Positions 22,133 to 29,271 of a stretch of 32,400 nt of DNA are shown in pieces. The stretch's first letter is position 1; each line of letters opens with the position of its first letter. Where the stretch lies: positions 1-32,400 of the forward strand of contig CAZBPZ010000010.1 in the NCBI GenBank assembly GCA_964493955.1. Reading direction: 5' to 3'. The stretch is from CAZBPZ01 sp964493955. GTDB taxonomy: Bacteria > Chloroflexota > Dehalococcoidia > Dehalococcoidales > Fen-1064. The translations under genes were made by a program, and so were the position numbers. A model generated the notes under the pieces. The model ran no database searches. It was not told the origin of the DNA and saw nothing but the letters and a program-made list of their open reading frames with translations.

Positions 22133-22819
22133 CTGGAAGAACTCTGGAACGGCCTCATCAGGGCGGTGGAACTCATCATCTCCCTTGATGCCGAGGTGAT
22201 GGGAATAGCGGCACGCTCGCTGCAGATATCACTCACCTCCACGGCACTGGCGGCGGCGCTCTGCCTGCCGCTGGCCAGCGCCATCCACTTCACCCGCTTC
22301 CGCGGCAAGCGCCTGCTCCTCAACCTGCTCCAGGCAGCCTACGGCGTGCCCACTGTTGCCATCGGCCTCTTCGTCTTCGCCCTGTTCTCCAGTGCCGGCC
22401 CGCTGGGGGGCCTGGGCCTGCTGTTCGGCCCGGCTGCCATGGTCATCGGCCAGATGCTGCTGATAGCGCCCATCCTGACAGGGCTGACGGTCTCGGCCCT
22501 GCGGGGTATTGACCCGGCGCTGGCCGATACGGCCCGCTCGCTCGGGGCCAGCCGCCTCCAGACGGCCGGGCTGGTGCTGCGTGAGGCCCGCTTCGGCGTG
22601 GTGGCCGCTGTGGTGATGGCCTTCGGGCGGGCCATCTCCGAGGTGGGTATCTCGCTGCTGGTGGGCGGCAACATCCGCGGTTTCACCCGCGTCCTGACGA
22701 CGGCCATTGCCCTGGAGACCTCGCGGGGAGACCTGGAGTTTGCCTTCGCCCTGGGTATCATCCTGCTGCTGGTGGCGCTGGCCGTCAGCCTGTCGCTGAA
22801 CCGGCTGCAACAGAGGTAG
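22133..22819 (+). CDS. tupB: Tungstate ABC transporter permease
   Basis: A roughly 228-residue integral membrane permease with about five or six helices and the EAA-type loop ARSLGASRLQTAGLVLREARFGVVAAVVMAFGRAISEVG that contacts TupC. Similarity to the usual TupB N terminus (WNGLIRAVELIISLDAEVMGIAARSLQISL) begins at a CTG at 22133, seven bases after AGGAGG. Between the tupA stop and this CTG there is no ATG, GTG or TTG in frame. The next candidate, GTG 22166, lacks a ribosome site and would cut conserved residues. A CTG start is therefore likely. Confidence 0.88.
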   Translation: MEELWNGLIRAVELIISLDAEVMGIAARSLQISLTSTALAAALCLPLASAIHFTRFRGKRLLLNLLQAAYGVPTVAIGLFVFALFSSAGPLGGLGLLFGPAAMVIGQMLLIAPILTGLTVSALRGIDPALADTARSLGASRLQTAGLVLREARFGVVAAVVMAFGRAISEVGISLLVGGNIRGFTRVLTTAIALETSRGDLEFAFALGIILLLVALAVSLSLNRLQQR

Positions 22820-22822
22820 TGC

Positions 22823-23926
22823 TTGGCCATCATAGAAGCCATCAACCTCAGCCAGAAGCGTGACGGGCGCCAGATACTGAGGGATATCAGCCTGGCGGTA
22901 GCACCCGGTGAAACGCTGGCCGTCATCGGGCCGACCGGGGCCGGTAAGACCACCCTGCTGCGCCTGCTGGACCTGCTCGACCCCCCGGCCGGCGGCCGTA
23001 TCCTCTTCAAGGGCACCGACGTGACTTCATCCGCCCGGCTGCGCCTGGAGGCCCGCCGCCGCATGGCATTGGTCCTCCAGAGGCCCCTGCCCTTTGACGG
23101 CAGCGTCAGTGACAACGTGGTGCGGGGGCTGGCCTGGCGCGGGCTCAGCCGTGGCGAGGTGCAACAGCGCACCGCCAGGGCGCTGGAGACGGTGGGGCTG
23201 GCCGGCTACCAGCGGCGCCACGCCCGTACGCTGTCCGGCGGCGAGCTGCAGCGCCTTGCCCTGGCACGGGCCATCTCGCTCGAGCCGGAGGTACTCCTGC
23301 TCGATGAGCCGACCGCCAACCTTGACCCCGTGTCTGCCGCCGAGGCGGAGCACATCATCCGGAGCATCGGCCAGCAGGGACAGGCCGCCATCATAATGGC
23401 CACCCATGACATGGCCCAGGGGCAGCGGCTGGCCGACCGCGCCGCCGTCCTGCTCAACGGCGAGCTGGTCCAGGCCGGCCCCTGGGCCGAGATTTTCAAC
23501 GCACCCCGGCACCGCGACCTCGCCAGCCTGGTGGGGATTGAGAACATCATTGACGGCGTCATCACCGCCAGCCAGGAAGGCGTTGCCACCATCAGCCGCC
23601 ACGGCCACCAGCTCCAGGCCCTCTCCAGCCTGCCCGCCGGTGAGCCGGTGAGCGTCTGCATTCGGGCCGAAGAGGTGACCCTGGCCAGGGAAGTGCGGGC
23701 AACAAGTGCCCGCAACACCTTCGCCGGCCCGGTAGCCCGCCTCACCACCACCGGCCCGGTGGTACGGGTGGAGATCGACTGCGGTTTCCGGCTGGTGGCA
23801 CTGGTAACACGCCGCTCCGCCGAGGAGATGGGCCTGGCCCCCGGCCAGAAGGTCTATGCCAGCTTCAAGGCCACGGCCGCGCACGTGCTCAGGCGGGAGC
23901 CAGCCAGCAAGGAGCATAACAAATGA
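22823..23926 (+). CDS. tupC: Tungstate ABC transporter ATP-binding protein with C-terminal TOBE/Mop-like domain
   Basis: A 367-residue ABC ATPase. Walker A GPTGAGKTT, a Q-loop (LVLQRPLPF), signature LSGGELQRLALARA, Walker B VLLLDEPTANLD and the H-loop ATHD are all present in the first 230 residues. Residues about 245-360 form a TOBE-like oxyanion-binding extension (VSVCIRAEEVTLA, NTFAGPVARLTTTGPVVRVEIDCG) typical of molybdate/tungstate importers, which may give feedback inhibition by the anion. It starts with TTG 22823. The stop overlaps moaA as ATGA. Confidence 0.93.
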   Translation: MAIIEAINLSQKRDGRQILRDISLAVAPGETLAVIGPTGAGKTTLLRLLDLLDPPAGGRILFKGTDVTSSARLRLEARRRMALVLQRPLPFDGSVSDNVVRGLAWRGLSRGEVQQRTARALETVGLAGYQRRHARTLSGGELQRLALARAISLEPEVLLLDEPTANLDPVSAAEAEHIIRSIGQQGQAAIIMATHDMAQGQRLADRAAVLLNGELVQAGPWAEIFNAPRHRDLASLVGIENIIDGVITASQEGVATISRHGHQLQALSSLPAGEPVSVCIRAEEVTLAREVRATSARNTFAGPVARLTTTGPVVRVEIDCGFRLVALVTRRSAEEMGLAPGQKVYASFKATAAHVLRREPASKEHNK

Positions 23927-24894
23927 CAGGACTGGAAGACTCGTTCCGGCGGCGTATTAACTACATGCGCATCTCGGTGACCGACCGCTGTGACATGAGG
24001 TGCCGCTACTGCACCGACCGTGAGCTGCACCCCCTCTCCCGTGATGAAATCCTCCGCTACGAGGAGATTGAGCGCATCGTGCGGGCGGCCGCCGGACTGG
24101 GCGTGCAGAAGCTGCGCCTCACCGGTGGTGAGCCCCTGCTCCGCCTCCACCTCAGCCGGCTGGTAGAGATGCTGGTCAGGGTCAGGGGCATAGACGAGGT
24201 CTCTCTCACCACCAACGGCACGCAGCTGGCCCGCTATGCCGCCGAGCTCAGGGCGGCCGGGCTGGCCCGCGTCAACATCAGCCTGGACTCACTGCGGCCG
24301 GAGCGGTTTCTCACCATCACCGGCACCGACCGGCTGCGGGACGTCCTGCGGGGGGCTGAGGCGGCGCGCCGCGCTGGCCTCAACCCGGTCAAGCTGAACA
24401 TGGTGGTGCTGCGCGGCCTGAACGATGGCGAGGTGGTTGACTTCGCCCGCAAGACCCTGACCGACGGCTGGCACGTCCGCTACATCGAGTTCATGCCGTT
24501 CACCGCCTGCGGTGAACTGGTGCCTGTTTCAGAGATTATGTCAACTATCCAGAATGCGCTCGGGCCGCTGACGCCCCATTACCCCTCCTCCGGCAACGGC
24601 CCCGCCCGCTACTTCCGCCTGCCCGGCGCCGCCGGCACCATCGGCTTCATCGGCGCGGTCACCGAGTGCTTCTGTGCCGCCTGCAACCGCTTCCGCCTCA
24701 CGGCCGACGGCCGCCTCCGGCCCTGCCTGCTGGATGACGACGAGATAGACCTGAAGGGGCCGCTGCGCCGCGGTGCCAGCCTTGAAGAGCTGCAGGCGCT
24801 GATACGCGAGGCTGCCGCCGCCAAACAGCGCCAGCACCACCTCGGCGAAGGTACCATCCCCGGGGGCCGCCGCATGCGGCAGCTCGGCGGATAA
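23923..24894 (+). CDS. moaA: GTP 3',8-cyclase (molybdenum cofactor synthesis protein A)
   Basis: MoaA is the radical-SAM enzyme that starts pterin cofactor synthesis from GTP. The N-terminal cluster motif is CDMRCRYC (Cx3Cx2C). The C-terminal cluster is CFCAACNRFRLTADGRLRPC, with three more cysteines. The protein ends in the Gly-Gly dipeptide (MRQLGG) needed for catalysis. It is 323 residues, a normal length. Translational coupling to tupC by a 4-bp overlap places cofactor synthesis and tungstate uptake under the same riboswitch. No moaC or other mo genes follow in the window. Confidence 0.95.
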   Translation: MTGLEDSFRRRINYMRISVTDRCDMRCRYCTDRELHPLSRDEILRYEEIERIVRAAAGLGVQKLRLTGGEPLLRLHLSRLVEMLVRVRGIDEVSLTTNGTQLARYAAELRAAGLARVNISLDSLRPERFLTITGTDRLRDVLRGAEAARRAGLNPVKLNMVVLRGLNDGEVVDFARKTLTDGWHVRYIEFMPFTACGELVPVSEIMSTIQNALGPLTPHYPSSGNGPARYFRLPGAAGTIGFIGAVTECFCAACNRFRLTADGRLRPCLLDDDEIDLKGPLRRGASLEELQALIREAAAAKQRQHHLGEGTIPGGRRMRQLGG

Positions 24895-24902
24895 CCCCGG
24901 CC

Positions 24903-25745
24903 CTACCGCCTGCCCGGCTCCTGCTCCAGCCAGGGACGTGCCGCCTCCAGGTTACGCCGCGCCAGGTCTGTCTGCGAGATGTGGCCCTTCTCAGAGCGCA
25001 TCAGCTCTTCATCACGCAGCTCCAGCTGGATGAAGTAGCTCTGGTAGGCGGCTTCCAGCTCGGCGGTGTACCCCATCGTGTCCTGCATATGGTTGATGGA
25101 CAGCTTGGCGATGCGCAGCCGCACCGGGTCACGCAGGTAGTTATCCGCCACCCGCCCGGCATAGGCCAGGGTCTCTTCCTCAAGCCTGTCTGGCGGGTAG
25201 ACACGGTTGACAAAACCGTGCTGCCAGGCCTCCCAGGCGGTCATGAAGCGGTGCTCGAAGATGACCTCCTTGGCCTTCTTCGGCCCGATGTCCCACGGGA
25301 TGGAAAAGTACTGCACGTGCGACGGCAGGAAGAGGGCGTCCTCCGCGGCGAACACCAGGTCCATGGCGGCGGCGAATATCCAGCCGCCGAAGATACAGTA
25401 GCCGTGCACCATGGCAATGGTGGGCTTGGGAATATTGCGCCAGCGCAGGCTGTTTTCCAGGCACATCGCCCGGGTGTAGTTGAACCGCTCGAAGGGCCCC
25501 CCGGGGTAGCCGCGCGCCTGGCGGTCGGCCAGCTCCTCGGCGGTACCGATGTCATGGCCGGCGGAGAAGTGCTTGCCCCGGCCGGAAAGCACGATTGCCC
25601 CCACCGTATCATCCGCCGCCGCCCGGGCGAAGGCATCGTCCATCTCTTCCCGCATCAGCCGGCTCTGGGCGTTGTAGTACCGCGGCCGGTTGAGGATTAT
25701 CCGGGCCACCCGGCCCGGCTCGTATATGATGTGCTGGTACTCCAT
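24903..25745 (-). CDS. Enoyl-CoA hydratase/isomerase (crotonase) family protein
   Basis: A 280-residue crotonase-fold protein acting on acyl-CoA thioesters. The N-terminal beta strand/loop NRPRYYNAQS, the first oxyanion-hole segment GRGKHFSAGHDIG and the second, VHGYCIFGGWIFAAAMDLVFAAEDA, are clear. The usual paired catalytic Glu positions of hydratases are not evident (FGGWIFAAAMD where many have GGGxELAxxCD), so the exact reaction is open. Residues 195-280 form the helical trimerisation part. ATG 25745, five bases after GGAGGGG, is preferred to the GTG at 25751 inside that site. Its promoter is excellent and divergent from ybeY. Confidence 0.86.
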   Translation of the reverse strand: MEYQHIIYEPGRVARIILNRPRYYNAQSRLMREEMDDAFARAAADDTVGAIVLSGRGKHFSAGHDIGTAEELADRQARGYPGGPFERFNYTRAMCLENSLRWRNIPKPTIAMVHGYCIFGGWIFAAAMDLVFAAEDALFLPSHVQYFSIPWDIGPKKAKEVIFEHRFMTAWEAWQHGFVNRVYPPDRLEEETLAYAGRVADNYLRDPVRLRIAKLSINHMQDTMGYTAELEAAYQSYFIQLELRDEELMRSEKGHISQTDLARRNLEAARPWLEQEPGRR

Positions 25746-25796
25746 CTTCACCCCTCCAGACTGTGCCAGTACCCGCCGGCACCTACCGGTGGCGCT

Positions 25797-25825
25797 ATCC
25801 TACGGCGCCCCCGCAGGGGTGTCAA
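25797..25825 (-). promoter_or_regulatory. Promoter of the crotonase gene
   Basis: On the minus strand, a perfect TTGACA (25825-25820) and TAGGAT (25802-25797) are 17 bp apart. The leader to ATG 25745 would be about 45 bases. Confidence 0.7.
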
Positions 25826-25841
25826 GCGCGCCAGCTTCCAA

Positions 25842-25870
25842 TTGAGCCAGCCGTGACCCTGTGCTATGAT
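25842..25870 (+). promoter_or_regulatory. Upstream (intact) promoter copy of ybeY
   Basis: TTGAGC (25842-25847) and TATGAT (25865-25870) have the ideal 17-bp spacing, with predicted start near 25877, i.e. on the ATG of the short ORF. The downstream copy is degraded: CTGAGC (25915-25920) and TATGAT (25936-25941) are only 15 bp apart because of a 2-bp deletion. Confidence 0.65.
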
Positions 25871-25961
25871 GCCGGCAATGGAGATTGACGGTGATGTGCC
25901 AGGGCAGCATCACCCTGAGCCAGGCGTCCCTGTGGTATGATGCCGGTAATGGAGATTGACG
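25843..25961 (+). repeat. Direct repeat of promoter and start region of ybeY
   Basis: Copy 1 at 25843-25890 (48 bp) and copy 2 at 25916-25961 (46 bp) are nearly identical, with three substitutions and a 2-bp indel. Both hold a -10 hexamer and the start ATGGAGATTGACG. The 25 bp between the copies is not repeated after copy 2. Confidence 0.9.
25878..25940 (+). CDS. Leader ORF made from the duplicated ybeY start
   Basis: The first copy of the repeat opens a 20-codon ORF beginning MEID, like YbeY itself. Its TGA (25938-25940) overlaps the ATG at 25937 as ATGA, and that ATG is in frame with ybeY. With the intact promoter upstream, the mRNA would begin at or beside this ATG (leaderless), and ribosomes finishing the leader could restart on ybeY. 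Expression is inferred, not shown. Confidence 0.5.
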   Translation: MEIDGDVPGQHHPEPGVPVV

Positions 25962-26416
25962 TACTTGTTGACGAGGCGTTTGAGGGCAAGGTATCGGCCG
26001 ACTGGCTGAAAGGCGTGGCGCGGCTGGTGCTGGAGGCCGAGGGGGCCGACCCCACCGCCGCTATGAGCCTGGTCATCACCGGCCAGGACGAAATCCGCCA
26101 GCTCAACGCCGTCCACCTCGGCGAGGACGGGCCGACCGATGTCCTCGCCTTCCCGCTCCAGCCGGACGAGGATGAGGAGGACGGCTTTATCCTGCCGCCC
26201 GACGGCGCCGTCCACCTGGGCGAGGTCATCATCTCCTACCCGCAGGCGGAAATACAGGCCGGCGAGCGGGGCCACCCGGTGCAGCGGGAGCTGGCGGTGC
26301 TGCTGGTGCACGGCGTGCTCCACCTGCTGGGGTACGACCACGATACACCGGAGCGCGAGGCCCGGATGAAAGCACGCGAGGCAGCCCTGCTGGCCCGGCT
26401 GGAGGCAGTGCCTTGA
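25949..26416 (+). CDS. ybeY: Endoribonuclease YbeY / rRNA maturation factor
   Basis: YbeY is a zinc-dependent ribonuclease-like protein for rRNA maturation and ribosome quality control. The 155-residue protein has the full metal motif HGVLHLLGYDH (HxxxHxxxxxH) and the preceding conserved blocks LNAVHLGEDGPTDVLAFPL and GEVIISYPQA. Its ancestral start is probably ATG 25949 (MEIDVLVDEAF), the codon duplicated upstream. ATG 25937 (adding MMPV) is an alternative that would be used by coupling to the leader ORF. Neither has a clear Shine-Dalgarno. The stop overlaps the next TTG start as TTGA. Confidence 0.93.
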   Translation: MEIDVLVDEAFEGKVSADWLKGVARLVLEAEGADPTAAMSLVITGQDEIRQLNAVHLGEDGPTDVLAFPLQPDEDEEDGFILPPDGAVHLGEVIISYPQAEIQAGERGHPVQRELAVLLVHGVLHLLGYDHDTPEREARMKAREAALLARLEAVP

Positions 26417-26988
26417 AGGTGCTGGGTATCGCCGCCAGCCCCCGGCGTGGCGGCAATACTGATATCCTGCTGGCCGAGCTGCTGCGGGGGGCGGCCAGCC
26501 GCGGTGCCGAGACGGAGACGGTGGTGCTGAGCCAGCTCAGGTACGAGACCTGCACCCACTGCGATGTCTGCCTCAAGACCGGCCAGTGCAACATCAAGGA
26601 CGACATGCGCCAGGTCTATCGCGACCTGGAGGAGGCCGACGTGATTGTGCTCGCCTCGCCGATACAGTTCATGGGGCTGACGGCCCACCTCAAGGCAATG
26701 ATAGACCGCTGCCAGGCCTTCTGGGCGCGCAAGTACGCGCTCAAACAACCACCACTGCAGCCGGACAAGCCCCGGAAGGGTTTCTTCATCGCCGTGGGGG
26801 GCACGAAGTTAAAAAACCTGTTTGAGCCAGCGCTGGCGGTGGTGCGGACATTCTTCCACATCCTCAACGTGGAGTACGCCGGCGAGCTGCTCTTCAAGGG
26901 GGTGGACGAGAAGGGCGCCATCCGCCAGCACCCGGACGCCCTCCGCCAGGCCTGCGAGGCCGGGAAGAGGCTGGGGGAGGAAGGGTGA
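26413..26988 (+). CDS. Iron-sulfur flavoprotein (NADPH-dependent FMN reductase fold)
   Basis: A 191-residue flavodoxin-like protein. The N-terminal FMN-phosphate loop is GIAASPRRGGNTDILL. A compact cysteine motif Cys47, Cys50, Cys53, Cys59 (CX2CX2CX5C) matches iron-sulfur flavoproteins of anaerobes, which bind FMN and one [4Fe-4S] cluster and accept electrons from ferredoxin or reduce O2 and peroxide. DVIVLASPIQFMGLTAHLKAMIDR is the usual second FMN-binding region. It begins with TTG, overlapping the ybeY stop by 4 bp, and is thus part of the ybeY transcript. It fits with rubrerythrin in an anaerobic stress setting. Confidence 0.87.
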   Translation: MKVLGIAASPRRGGNTDILLAELLRGAASRGAETETVVLSQLRYETCTHCDVCLKTGQCNIKDDMRQVYRDLEEADVIVLASPIQFMGLTAHLKAMIDRCQAFWARKYALKQPPLQPDKPRKGFFIAVGGTKLKNLFEPALAVVRTFFHILNVEYAGELLFKGVDEKGAIRQHPDALRQACEAGKRLGEEG

Positions 26989-27039
26989 GAAGGGCCCTCA
27001 GTCCAGCGCCTGACCGGTTTCACCCGCGCCGGCTCGCCT

Positions 27040-27327
27040 TCACCCCTCCAGTCTCGCCCTTACCTCCTCCTCGCTCAGCCCCTCCACCGCCAGCAGCTTC
27101 AGCCTGCCCCTGGCGCCCTTCTCCAGCCTGAGGCGTGACCTGGCCACCCCCAGCACCCCGCTCAGGAGCTCAAGCAGGGCCCGGTTGGCCTGGCCCCTCA
27201 CCGGCGGCGCCGCCAGCCTTACCTCGAGCACGCCATCCCGATAGCCCACCACCTCGCTGCGGCCGGCGCGCGGCCTCACCCGCACCCTGATGTGGCTCAC
27301 CACTTCCGCCTGTAACCCATCGGGCAT
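27040..27327 (-). CDS. DUF167 (YggU family) protein
   Basis: A 95-residue alpha/beta protein of the widespread YggU/DUF167 family. The signature is VRVRPRAGRSEVVGYRDGVLEVRLAAPPVRGQANRALLELL followed by LRLEKGARGRLKLLAVEGL. Function is unknown, though conserved in all domains. It lies downstream of pyrD and tatD on the same strand with a 65-bp gap, and is probably the last gene of that operon. ATG 27327 has GAGGGAGC upstream. Confidence 0.88.
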   Translation of the reverse strand: MPDGLQAEVVSHIRVRVRPRAGRSEVVGYRDGVLEVRLAAPPVRGQANRALLELLSGVLGVARSRLRLEKGARGRLKLLAVEGLSEEEVRARLEG

Positions 27328-27392
27328 TTAGCTCCCTCCTCTGGCGCCTCGCCCGCACCCCGATGCGGCCCACCGTTTCCGCCCCCGTCCCT

Positions 27393-28190
27393 CTACCACC
27401 GGAAGAGGTTGCGGGCGGCCGTGGTGGTCTCCCGTGCCACCGTCTCAAACGATACCCCCCGCGCCCGGGCCACCACCCCGGCCGTCTCCACCATGTAGGC
27501 CGGCTCGTGGCGCTGGCCGCGCTTTGACTGCGGCGGCAGGAAGGGGGCGTCCGTCTCCAGCAGCAGGCGGTCGGCCGGGATGCTGCCTATCACCGCGGCC
27601 GAGGTCTCGTTGCCGGGGTAGCCGATGTAGGCCCCCAGGCCCAGGTAAAAGCCCAGCTCCAGGAAGGTACGGGCGGTGGTGATATCACCCGTGAAGCAGT
27701 GGATAACGCCGCGGCGCTTCCGCTCCGGGTCACGGTGCCAGTCGGTCCACTCCTGCAGCACCGCCACCGTCTCGGCAAAGGCGTCGCGACTGTGGAAGAC
27801 CACCGGCATCTCCAGCCGGGCGGCCAGCTCAAGCTGCCAGCCCAGCACCTCGAGCTGCCGGTCACGCGGTGAGTAGTTACGGTGGAAGTCCAGCCCCAGC
27901 TCACCGATGGCCACCACCCGGGGGTGCCCGGCCAGCTCTTCGAGCGTGGCAATGTCATCACGGGTGGCAGTGCTGGCCTGGTGAGGGTGAATGCCCACCG
28001 TGGCCAGTACCTCCGGGTAGCGCTCCGCCAGCGCGATGCAGAAGCGGCTCGATGCCACGTCCACGCCGGCGCAGATGATACGGCCCACCCCGGCCTGGCG
28101 GGCACGGGCGATGACCTCGGCGCGGTCACGCTCGAAATCGTGCATGTCCAGGTGGCAGTGCGTATCAACCAGGAAAATGTCCGCTGCCAC
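27393..28190 (-). CDS. tatD: TatD family metal-dependent hydrolase / deoxyribonuclease
   Basis: A 265-residue TIM-barrel hydrolase. The metal ligands are visible in order: VDTHCHLD (HxH), IGELGLDFH (Glu), VVFHSRD (His), IHCFTG (His) and LLETDAPFL (Asp). TatD proteins are Mg-dependent 3'-5' exonucleases acting on DNA or D-aminoacyl substrates. The start is GTG 28190, nine bases after the pyrD stop, with GGGGGCG as ribosome site, suggesting coupling. No other domain is fused. Confidence 0.93.
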   Translation of the reverse strand: MAADIFLVDTHCHLDMHDFERDRAEVIARARQAGVGRIICAGVDVASSRFCIALAERYPEVLATVGIHPHQASTATRDDIATLEELAGHPRVVAIGELGLDFHRNYSPRDRQLEVLGWQLELAARLEMPVVFHSRDAFAETVAVLQEWTDWHRDPERKRRGVIHCFTGDITTARTFLELGFYLGLGAYIGYPGNETSAAVIGSIPADRLLLETDAPFLPPQSKRGQRHEPAYMVETAGVVARARGVSFETVARETTTAARNLFRW

Positions 28191-28199
28191 CGGCGCCCC

Positions 28200-29123
28200 C
28201 TACTCCCGCGCCACACCCACGAGCTGGTTGATATCCCCTATCCCCTGCTCGCGCATGAACCGCTCGATGCCATCCAGCACGTCAAGGGGTGCCCGCGGGC
28301 TGGTAAAGTTAGCCGTGCCTACCTGTACCGCCCTCGCCCCGGCCATGATGAACTCCAGGGCGTCCTGGGCCGTGGTGATACCGCCGATGCCGATAACCGG
28401 CACCTCCACCGCCGCCGCCACCTGATAGACCAGGTAAAGCGCCACCGGCTTGATGGCGGGACCGGACAGCCCTCCGAACCGGCTGCCCAGCACGGGGCGG
28501 CGTGTCTTCACGCTGATGGCCATGCCCCGCAGGGTATTCACCAGCGAGACGGCATCGGCCCCGGCCTCGACCACGGCCCGGGCCACCGCCACCACGTCGG
28601 GCGTGTCGGGTGTCAGCTTGACGATGACAGGGAGCTCGGTGCGCTCCCGCACCACCGCGGTAACGCGGCTGGCGGTGTCCGGGTCACGCCCGAACTCGGC
28701 CCCACCGGCCTCCACGTTGGGGCAGCTGATATTTACCTCCAGGCCACTCACGCCCGGCACACCGTTCAGCCGGGCCGCCAGCCGGCCGTACTCCTCAACC
28801 GTAGCGCCGGCAATATTCACAATCACCGGCACCTTCCAGCCGGTCCAGACCGGGGCCTTGGTGGCTATCAGCTCGTCAACGCCGATATTCTGCAGGCCGA
28901 TGGAGTTGAGCACGCCGCTCGGCGTCTCGGTGATGCGGGGCTGGGGGTTACCCGGGCGCGGCTCCAGGGTGGTCCCCTTGCAGATAATGGCCCCCAGCCG
29001 CTGGATGTCCAGCACGCCGTAATACTCGGTACCGTAGCCGAACGTACCGGAGGCCGTCATCACCGGGTTGGCCAGCCGCAGGCCACGCCCGCGGCGAGGA
29101 GCCAGCTGCACCGAAAGCTCCAT
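28200..29123 (-). CDS. pyrD: Dihydroorotate dehydrogenase (class 1B type)
   Basis: A 307-residue FMN barrel enzyme oxidising dihydroorotate to orotate in pyrimidine synthesis. Characteristic pieces are NPVMTASGTFGYGTEY, KGTTLEPRPGNPQPRI, the segment SGLEVNISCPNVEAGG whose Cys is the class 1 catalytic base, VNTLRGMAISVKTRRP and VPVIGIGGITTAQDALEFIMAGARAVQVGTAN. The sequence is of the cytosolic 1B type, which usually works with a PyrK iron-sulfur/FAD partner; no pyrK lies nearby. Start ATG 29123 is chosen because GAGGAGAG precedes it by eight bases; a longer GTG frame from 29189 has no such site. Confidence 0.92.
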   Translation of the reverse strand: MELSVQLAPRRGRGLRLANPVMTASGTFGYGTEYYGVLDIQRLGAIICKGTTLEPRPGNPQPRITETPSGVLNSIGLQNIGVDELIATKAPVWTGWKVPVIVNIAGATVEEYGRLAARLNGVPGVSGLEVNISCPNVEAGGAEFGRDPDTASRVTAVVRERTELPVIVKLTPDTPDVVAVARAVVEAGADAVSLVNTLRGMAISVKTRRPVLGSRFGGLSGPAIKPVALYLVYQVAAAVEVPVIGIGGITTAQDALEFIMAGARAVQVGTANFTSPRAPLDVLDGIERFMREQGIGDINQLVGVARE

Positions 29124-29155
29124 GCGCACGTCTCTCCTCAAGCCGTACTGCCGCC

Positions 29156-29185
29156 ATTGTAGGCCGGGATGTGACCGGGCGTCAA
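29156..29185 (-). promoter_or_regulatory. Promoter of pyrD-tatD-DUF167
   Basis: On the minus strand, TTGACG (29185-29180) and TACAAT (29161-29156) are 18 bp apart, giving a leader of roughly 25 bases to ATG 29123. Confidence 0.7.
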
Positions 29186-29221
29186 TCACGGGGGCAGGAG
29201 AAGCAAGACCGCAGCTGAGTA

Positions 29222-29250
29222 TTGACGCACTTGCGCAACTACGCTATCCT
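29222..29250 (+). promoter_or_regulatory. parA promoter filled by phased octamer operator
   Basis: TTGACG (29222-29227) and TATCCT (29245-29250) have ideal 17-bp spacing. Three head-to-tail 8-bp units, ACGCACTT, GCGCAACT and ACGCTATC (29225-29248), start inside the -35, fill the spacer and end in the -10. A protein bound there would block RNA polymerase, so autorepression by the cassette is likely. Confidence 0.65.
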
Positions 29251-29271
29251 ATCCCGGAGAGAGGTTGGTCC

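Noticed and set aside
27882..29162. A 426-codon open frame on the plus strand
   Set aside because: It is antisense to tatD and pyrD, whose motifs are complete; the translation is His/Arg/Gly-rich low-complexity, as expected from GC-rich shadow frames.
29190..29271. A chromosomal ParB-type parS site near parA
   Set aside because: The usual TGTTTCACGTGAAACA-like palindrome is not present; the partner gene is RHH-like, and the octamers are better candidates.
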